From Selenomonas sp. FOBRC6 (GTDB lineage: Bacteria; Bacillota; Negativicutes; Selenomonadales; Selenomonadaceae): DNA of 40,556 bases. Positions 35,685-40,556 of this stretch are shown piece after piece. The stretch's first letter is position 1. Each line of letters starts with the position of its first letter. The position numbers were made by a program, and so were the translations under genes. The notes beneath the pieces were generated by a model that saw nothing but the letters and a program-made list of their open reading frames with translations, was not told the DNA's origin and made no database searches. The stretch covers positions 1 through 40,556 of the forward strand of contig NZ_ALKG01000139.1 in NCBI RefSeq assembly GCF_000286455.1, read 5' to 3'.

Positions 35685-36760
35685 TTTTCTTCTCCTCCCT
35701 TATCGAAGTAGCGTGCAATGGCATGAAAAAGTGCCTGTGCCATCTTCTCCTGATAATCGGCGTCCGCGAGCAGAGCCTCCTCTTCCGGATTTGAGAGAAA
35801 GCCAAGTTCCACGAGGGAGGCAGGGATCTCCGTATGCCGCAGAAGATAGAATTTCGCATACTTTACGCCGCGATTGTAGAGTCCGCCCGCCGCCGCAAGC
35901 TCCTCGTTGAGCAGCCCCGCGAGACGTTCATCTGCATCCGTCTTCGGATAGTAGTAGGTCTCCATGCCGTGCGCCTCGGGATTCGTGAACGCGTTGCAGT
36001 GTACCGAGAGGAAGAGCTCTGCCTCCGGATGCGCAAGACTCACATCTACGCGAGCCTGCAGCTCCCGTGATGCCGAGCTGCCCGCATGGGCGACATCCAC
36101 ATCCTCTGTGCGAGTCATGATGACCTTGGCACCTGCCCCACGCAGGAGCTGCTCCATGCGCAGCGAAACGGCGAGTGTCACATCCTTTTCACGCAGCCCC
36201 GAGTAACCGATCGCCCCCGAGTCACTGCCTCCGTGTCCCGGGTCGAGGACGAGGGTATGCCCGTGCAGATCAATTTGCTCCTGCACAATCCCGCCATCGG
36301 CAAAGATGTCGATGACGAGATATTCCTTCGTCTTTCCGTGCGCGTCGCCCGGCAGGGTATAGATGCGGTAGGCATCCTCATGGAGGAGGGATACGCCCGC
36401 CTTGATGCGAAGGGCGGCATGGCGCTTGCCCTCCGGCGTGACCGAAATCTGCTCCACAATCGCCCCTGCGGGTGCGTATTCCTGCGGGAATTTCTTATCG
36501 AGCTTCACATCCTCGAGCTCGAGAACGAGTTCGTTGTCGCCATGCTCACGTGACGAGAGCGCATAGGAGAGATCTGCACGGTTCGACCCGATCTGAACGC
36601 GCACGGCTGTGCGCCCATCGATCTCCACCTCCTGCGTCTCCATGCTCATGAGACGGTGCGTCTTGCCCTTTGCCTCGCCCGTCCCCGTGAAAATGCTGCA
36701 AAAACAGACAAAAAGCGCTGCCACTGTGAGCAGCGTCCTTGCGCGTACATTCCACCGCAT
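35681..36760 (-). CDS. N-acetylmuramoyl-L-alanine amidase with AMIN-like domain
   Basis: The product is 359 aa from the ATG at 36760; TTG codons at 36763 and 36769 are also possible, since GGAGG lies 14 bases before the ATG. An N-terminal signal or anchor (about 8-30) is followed by an AMIN-like beta domain (about 40-160) and the zinc amidase_3 domain. Zinc ligands are His176 (DPGHGG), Glu191 (LREKD) and His253 (SVHCNA), with catalytic Glu317 (LVELGF). It cleaves stem peptides from peptidoglycan in the periplasm. It is translationally coupled to the GerMN lipoprotein gene. Confidence 0.94.
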   Translation of the reverse strand: MRWNVRARTLLTVAALFVCFCSIFTGTGEAKGKTHRLMSMETQEVEIDGRTAVRVQIGSNRADLSYALSSREHGDNELVLELEDVKLDKKFPQEYAPAGAIVEQISVTPEGKRHAALRIKAGVSLLHEDAYRIYTLPGDAHGKTKEYLVIDIFADGGIVQEQIDLHGHTLVLDPGHGGSDSGAIGYSGLREKDVTLAVSLRMEQLLRGAGAKVIMTRTEDVDVAHAGSSASRELQARVDVSLAHPEAELFLSVHCNAFTNPEAHGMETYYYPKTDADERLAGLLNEELAAAGGLYNRGVKYAKFYLLRHTEIPASLVELGFLSNPEEEALLADADYQEKMAQALFHAIARYFDKGGEEK

Positions 36761-36782
36761 CAATGCCAATAACACCTCCGAT

Positions 36783-36983
36783 TCAGTTCTTCATCAGTTC
36801 CAGCGCCTCAGCCTCAGCCGCCTCCGTGGCGGCCGCATCGCGCTCCATCGCAATCGTCAGATAATCTCCCTCGGAAATATCCGCGGGGAGGAATGCTTTG
36901 GGAAAATTTACTTTTTCCATCGCATCGCCGAGCAGCAGCACGGCGTACTTCCCCTCAAAGCGGTCGAGATATGCGGAAATCAT
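36783..36983 (-). CDS. DUF3006 family small protein
   Basis: The product is 66 aa and begins MISAYLDRFEGKYAVLLLGD, the pattern of the DUF3006 family (small beta-rich proteins). Its function is unknown. It overlaps the upstream metallo-beta-lactamase gene by four bases (ATGA). DUF3006 genes very often accompany ComEC-like metallo-beta-lactamases in Firmicutes, so a role in regulating or completing that enzyme is inferred. Confidence 0.82.
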   Translation of the reverse strand: MISAYLDRFEGKYAVLLLGDAMEKVNFPKAFLPADISEGDYLTIAMERDAAATEAAEAEALELMKN

Positions 36984-37897
36984 TGCTTCTCCCCCTTTTC
37001 CACGGAAATATCGTAGGTCTTCCCGTCGCTGCGCACCGTGATTGTCCCATTCTCAGCTGTCACATAGATGGGAATCTCCAGCGCATGATATTTCTTCATC
37101 GTCTCCTTGTGCGGATGCCCGTAGTCATTGTTTACCCCGCAGGAGATGAGCGCAGCCTCGGGTCTTACGGCGCGCAGGAAGTCCGCCGAGGAGGAGGTCT
37201 TGCTGCCGTGATGCCCCGATTTCAGGATCGTGCTCTGCACGGGGCTGCCTGCGGCAAGGATCGCCTGCTCCTCCTTCTTCTCTGCATCGCCCGTCAGCAT
37301 CATGGAAAAATTTCCGTAGACGAGCCGTCCGACCACGGACTCATTGTTCGGATCGTGCTTGTAGCCCTTGACACTCCCCTCCTTCACGAGCTCCGCCGAG
37401 GGTCCTAGCACCTCGAATACGGCACCGCCCCCGAGATCGACGCGGTCACCCGCGACCAGCCCCTTGCGCTCAATATTCTTTTCCTTGAGCTTTTTGACAT
37501 AGCCGAGGAAGAGCTTCGAGGTCGAAGGCATACCGTTGTCATAGACCATGCCGACGGGGTACTCATCAAGCAGGACATCCATGCCGCCGATATGGTCGGC
37601 GTGCGGATGCGTCAGGATGATCGTGTCGATCTTCTTCACATCCGCCTTTTTCAGCTCGGCGCGCAGCTTGTCGCGCTCGTCCACATCGCTCGTATCCACG
37701 AGGACAGTCTTTTCAGATGTCTGTATGAGGATGGAGTCCCCCTGACCGATGTTCAGCACCTTGACCGTGATCGTGCCATCGGAGGCGTGATGCGCAGCCG
37801 TGTCGGAGTCGAACGATACCGTGCAGCCGCCAAGAAGCGGCGCACAGAAGAATACGAGTACGGCAAGGGCGGATGTCGCCCACTGTCTGATGTTCAC
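36980..37897 (-). CDS. ComEC-like metallo-beta-lactamase lipoprotein
   Basis: The product is 305 aa from a GTG start after GGGAGG. A signal peptide ends at the lipobox LLGGC (Cys25), so the protein is exported and lipid anchored. The metallo-beta-lactamase fold has NIGQGDSILIQ, THPHADHIGG (96-105), MLTGDAEKKEE and SGHHGSKTSS, as in the hydrolase domain of ComEC. It lacks the ComEC membrane channel, so it is a stand-alone phosphodiesterase or nuclease-like enzyme. It overlaps the DUF3006 gene. Confidence 0.9.
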   Translation of the reverse strand: MNIRQWATSALAVLVFFCAPLLGGCTVSFDSDTAAHHASDGTITVKVLNIGQGDSILIQTSEKTVLVDTSDVDERDKLRAELKKADVKKIDTIILTHPHADHIGGMDVLLDEYPVGMVYDNGMPSTSKLFLGYVKKLKEKNIERKGLVAGDRVDLGGGAVFEVLGPSAELVKEGSVKGYKHDPNNESVVGRLVYGNFSMMLTGDAEKKEEQAILAAGSPVQSTILKSGHHGSKTSSSADFLRAVRPEAALISCGVNNDYGHPHKETMKKYHALEIPIYVTAENGTITVRSDGKTYDISVEKGEKQ

Positions 37898-37918
37898 GGC
37901 AGCTTGTTCCTCCCGAAA

Positions 37919-39253
37919 TTACGAGCGCAGCGCGAGATTGATAAGGAACGCGATGGAGACCAGATACATGATCCAGCTGACCTTCTTATACTGCCCTGCG
38001 AAGAGCTTCATGATTGTGTAGCTGATAAAGCCGAATGCAAAGCCGTTTGCAATACTCGAGGTGAGTGGCATCATGATGATTGTGAGGAATGCCGGCAGGG
38101 CATTCGTAAAGTCGCTGAAATCGATCTTGCCAACCTCGGACATAAGCAGCGCACCGACAAGGATGAGCGCGGGTGCCGTTGCAAAGGCGGGCACGAGTCC
38201 GATCAGCGGCGTGAAGAGCAGCGCCGCGAGGAAGAGCACGCCGGCAGCGAGCGCCGTGAGTCCCGTGCGTCCGCCGGCGGCAATACCCGCCGCACTCTCG
38301 ATGTAGGACGTGACCGTCGACGTACCAAAGACCGCAGATACCATCGTGCCGACCGCATCCGTCGTCAGCGCCTTGTCGATGTTCTCGATATGACCGTCGG
38401 ACTTGACCATCTTCGCCTTCGTCGTGAGTCCGATGAGTGTCCCCATATTATCGAAGAGTTCCACAACCGTAAATGTGAAGATAATGGATACAAGACCGTA
38501 GTTCCACGCGCCCGCGAGATCGAGCTGACCGAACGTCTCCCCCATATGCGGGAGCGAGGTGCTGATGATATCGCCGATCCCCTGCGGTGCGGGCGTCATG
38601 CCGAGCACCATCGCGAGGATCGTAGTGACGAAAATGCCGATCAGGATCGAGCCGTGTACGTCCCGCGCCATCAGCGCCGCCGTGAAGAGCAGCCCGAAGA
38701 GTGAGAGCAAGGTCGTTGGCGCGGTCACATGACCGAGCGAAACGTAGGTTGCCGAGTTCTCGACGATGAGCCCCGTGCCCTTAAGTCCGATGAATGCAAT
38801 AAATAGTCCGATGCCCACGCTGATGGCGAGTTTTAGATCACGCGGCACTGCGTTGATGATCGCCTGTCGGATACCGCCGACCGTCAGGATGAGGAAGAGC
38901 ACGCCCGAGAAGAAGACCGCGCCGAGCGCGACCGTCCAGTGCAGTCCGAGAACGCCGCAGACATAGTAGGCAAAAAACGCGTTGAGTCCCATGCCGGGGG
39001 CGAGCGCGACAGGATAGTTCGCGAATACGCCCATCGCCATCGAGGCGAGCGCCGCAATCCAGATCGTCGAAGCGATCGCCGCATCCTTTGGAATCCCCGC
39101 ATCCGCAAGGATGTTAGGATTGACGAAGAGGATGTACGCCATCGCAATAAAGGTCGTCATGCCCGCGAGCAGCTCCGTGCGTACGGTCGAGCCCTTTTCA
39201 CGTATCTTAAAGTACCGCTCGATAAAGCACGGCGGCGTCCCTTGCATCTCCAT
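37919..39253 (-). CDS. NCS2/AzgA family purine (hypoxanthine/guanine) permease
   Basis: The product is 444 aa with about 12 to 14 hydrophobic segments. The N-terminal ERYFKIREKGSTVRTELLAGMTTFIAMAYILFVNP pattern, ALAPGMGLNAFFAYY and TVVELFDNMGTLIGL are AzgA/PbuG-type motifs. It imports purine bases by proton symport across the inner membrane. AAGGAGA lies seven bases before the ATG. The only sequence between the tRNA-Ser terminator and this ATG is 19 bases, so no purine riboswitch is present and expression must come through the tRNA unit or a hidden promoter. Confidence 0.93.
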   Translation of the reverse strand: MEMQGTPPCFIERYFKIREKGSTVRTELLAGMTTFIAMAYILFVNPNILADAGIPKDAAIASTIWIAALASMAMGVFANYPVALAPGMGLNAFFAYYVCGVLGLHWTVALGAVFFSGVLFLILTVGGIRQAIINAVPRDLKLAISVGIGLFIAFIGLKGTGLIVENSATYVSLGHVTAPTTLLSLFGLLFTAALMARDVHGSILIGIFVTTILAMVLGMTPAPQGIGDIISTSLPHMGETFGQLDLAGAWNYGLVSIIFTFTVVELFDNMGTLIGLTTKAKMVKSDGHIENIDKALTTDAVGTMVSAVFGTSTVTSYIESAAGIAAGGRTGLTALAAGVLFLAALLFTPLIGLVPAFATAPALILVGALLMSEVGKIDFSDFTNALPAFLTIIMMPLTSSIANGFAFGFISYTIMKLFAGQYKKVSWIMYLVSIAFLINLALRS

Positions 39254-39272
39254 TTGAACATCTCCTTAAAAC

Positions 39273-39294
39273 AAAAAAAGCCCGATAAAGGCTT
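39273..39294 (-). terminator. Terminator between tRNA-Ser and the purine permease gene
   Basis: AAGCC pairs with GGCTT (39278-39294), followed on the minus strand by TTTTTTTG. The stem is short, so it is probably leaky. Confidence 0.75.
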
Positions 39295-39304
39295 AGAATA
39301 AAAA

Positions 39305-39395
39305 TGGCGGAGTGGGAGAGATTCGAACTCTCGCAGCGGTTACCCACTCTAACGATTTAGCAAACCGTCCTCTTCAGCCTCTTGAGTACCACTCC
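39305..39395 (-). tRNA. tRNA-Ser (anticodon GCT)
   Basis: On the minus strand the 7-bp acceptor GGAGTGG/CCACTCC is followed by G73 and an encoded CCA end. The anticodon arm is ACGGT-TTGCTAA-ATCGT, giving anticodon GCT (reads AGC/AGT). A long variable arm (about GAGTGGGTAACCGC) and a T-arm GAGAG-TTCGAAT-CTCTC complete the class II tRNA expected for serine. Strong promoter upstream and terminator downstream. Confidence 0.97.
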
Positions 39396-39429
39396 ATATT
39401 CACTTCTCGCTTCATCTGCGACATGAGAT

Positions 39430-39458
39430 ATATTAACAGAACATATAATTCTTGTCAA
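39430..39458 (-). promoter_or_regulatory. Promoter of tRNA-Ser
   Basis: On the minus strand TTGACA (39453-39458), a 17-bp spacer and TAATAT (39430-39435) form a near-consensus promoter 34 bp before the tRNA. Confidence 0.88.
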
Positions 39459-39469
39459 GATAAAAATTG

Positions 39470-39505
39470 TATATCAACCCCCATCAGAGCCTTTGGCTTG
39501 ATATA
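39470..39505. repeat. Inverted repeat between the divergent tRNA-Ser and lysR promoters
   Basis: TATATCAA (39470-39477) and TTGATATA (39498-39505) are a perfect 8-bp inverted repeat with a 20-bp centre containing a small AGCC/GGCT hairpin. It lies just upstream of both promoters and could be an operator, for example for the neighbouring LysR protein. Confidence 0.6.
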
Positions 39506-39561
39506 TGTATAAAAGTAATAGAAAATATGAAAAATCTATATGATTTTTCCCTTTTTCTTCA

Positions 39562-39590
39562 TTGAATATACGCATGTCCAAAGATATAAT
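39562..39590 (+). promoter_or_regulatory. Promoter of the lysR-type gene
   Basis: TTGAAT (39562-39567), a 17-bp spacer and TATAAT (39585-39590) form a good promoter 25 bp before the ATG. Confidence 0.85.
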
Positions 39591-39615
39591 AGATATACAA
39601 GAAAGGAATAACTGA

Positions 39616-40518
39616 ATGGAACTAGCACAATTAAAATATTTTCAGGTGATGGCAAACATCCGCCACTTTACACGCGCCGCGCGCATGCTCGATGTGACGC
39701 AGCCCGCGCTCAGCAGATCGATGGCAAAGCTCGAAAAGGATCTCGAGGTTCCCCTGTTCAAGCGCAATGAGGGCGAGATCGAACTGACGGCAGAGGGAGA
39801 GCGTCTCCTGCGCCGCGTGGATCGCATTTTGCGCGAGGTGGACAGTGCACGCGAGGAAGCTGGCAGTGCAAATGCTGAGGTCTCAAAGGAGTTCCGCCTC
39901 TCGTTCATCCACTCACTCGGCAGCTATGTCCTGCCGCATATCTTGCAGGACTTTCGCGCGCTCTATCCCGACATCCGCATCCAGCTGAACCAGCAGGACT
40001 CGGCAACGCTCGCTCAGCAGGTCGCCGCCGGAGAGACGGACCTCTGCCTCTGTTCCACCATCCCGACGACAGAGTACAGCGCATGGGTCTACCTCTGGTC
40101 GGAGGAGCTTTTTGTCACCGTTCCGCTCGGACACCCGTTTGCCGAGCGAAAGAAAATCAATCTGAATGAACTGGTGGACGAGCCTCTGATCGCAATGAAG
40201 AGCAGCTACAGCTTACGCATCCTCGTCGACCAGTTCTTTGACCTGGCGGGTATTCACCCCGAAATCACGTTCGAGGGGGACGATGTGTCAACGATGTCAG
40301 GACTGGTCGCAGCGGGACTTGGCGTAAGCCTCCTGCCAAAACTCGCAGGTGTCGAGCATCCTGGTCTGCACTACATCCCTGTCTCGTTCCCGATCTGCAA
40401 GCGCGCAGTCGGTGTTGCATGGAATACACAGCGCCAGCTCCCCCCCGCCGCCGTCTGTTTCCAACAATTTCTGATCCGTCGGTTTGACGACGAATCAAAG
40501 GGCATTTCGGACGAGTAA
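39616..40518 (+). CDS. LysR family transcriptional regulator
   Basis: The product is 300 aa, the normal length. It has an N-terminal winged helix-turn-helix (about 1-60, LKYFQVMANIRHFTRAARMLDVTQPALSRSMAKLE pattern), a linker helix and a periplasmic-binding-like effector domain (from about 92). GGAA precedes the ATG. The target is unknown: the adjacent genes are tRNA-Ser and the purine permease on the other strand, and the gene to the right is outside the window. The inverted repeat at 39470-39505 is a candidate binding site. Confidence 0.93.
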   Translation: MELAQLKYFQVMANIRHFTRAARMLDVTQPALSRSMAKLEKDLEVPLFKRNEGEIELTAEGERLLRRVDRILREVDSAREEAGSANAEVSKEFRLSFIHSLGSYVLPHILQDFRALYPDIRIQLNQQDSATLAQQVAAGETDLCLCSTIPTTEYSAWVYLWSEELFVTVPLGHPFAERKKINLNELVDEPLIAMKSSYSLRILVDQFFDLAGIHPEITFEGDDVSTMSGLVAAGLGVSLLPKLAGVEHPGLHYIPVSFPICKRAVGVAWNTQRQLPPAAVCFQQFLIRRFDDESKGISDE

Positions 40519-40556
40519 AGCACATAAAGATAGGGCATCGAATCGCTCCGTTAGAG

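Noticed and set aside
39254-39304. Purine riboswitch upstream of the permease
   Set aside because: Only a short terminator hairpin lies between the tRNA gene and the permease ribosome site.

Overview
The window looks like a chromosomal segment of a diderm Firmicute (Negativicutes), most likely Selenomonas or a close relative. This is inferred from three things: an outer-membrane TonB/TonB-dependent-receptor system, typical Firmicute content (strong AGGAGG-type ribosome sites, a GerMN lipoprotein, the order tig-clpP-clpX-lon-engB), and GC-rich coding DNA with AT-rich TTGACA/TATAAT promoters. No 16S gene is present, so the genus is an inference. Almost all genes lie on the minus strand. The exceptions are a flavodiiron protein, a toxin-antitoxin pair and a LysR regulator.

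Layout from left to right. (1) 1-9300: a type I-C CRISPR-Cas locus. The array (16 repeats, continuing off the left edge) and its leader are followed by cas2, cas1, cas4, cas7, cas8c (with an internal cas11c start), cas5c and cas3. The operon is read leftwards from about 9.2 kb into the array. (2) 9300-13510: a fructose-6-phosphate aldolase gene behind a trpF-trpC-trpB-trpA operon that has two near-identical promoters and no trpE/G/D nearby. (3) 13610-21450: a secreted protein of unknown function and an iron-siderophore uptake cluster (tonB, receptor, two FecCD permeases, ATPase, binding lipoprotein) preceded by a Fur-like box. The receptor gene carries an in-frame TAG between signal peptide and mature protein. 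(4) 21570-25490: glyQS, a small membrane protein and a DnaQ-type exonuclease. (5) 25560-27590: a flavodiiron protein and a DinJ/YafQ toxin-antitoxin operon, each with its own promoter and palindrome. (6) 27600-35090: the siroheme decarboxylase pair ahbA/ahbB, engB, and the protein quality-control genes lon, clpX, clpP and tig. (7) 35100-37900: a cell-envelope cluster of GerMN lipoprotein, AMIN/amidase, DUF3006 protein and a ComEC-like metallo-beta-lactamase lipoprotein. (8) 37900-40556: a purine permease, tRNA-Ser(GCT) and a LysR regulator.

I found no wholly new system. The observations most worth following are the strong internal Shine-Dalgarno that would give Cas11c from cas8c, the amber codon in the siderophore receptor, the adjacent siroheme decarboxylase genes that are easily mislabelled as Lrp/AsnC regulators, and a recurring architecture in which an intrinsic-terminator hairpin fills a short gap between co-directional genes. 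In the glyQ case this hairpin appears to contain the next promoter. Apart from the CRISPR array and leader, no stretch over 300 bases lacks a gene.
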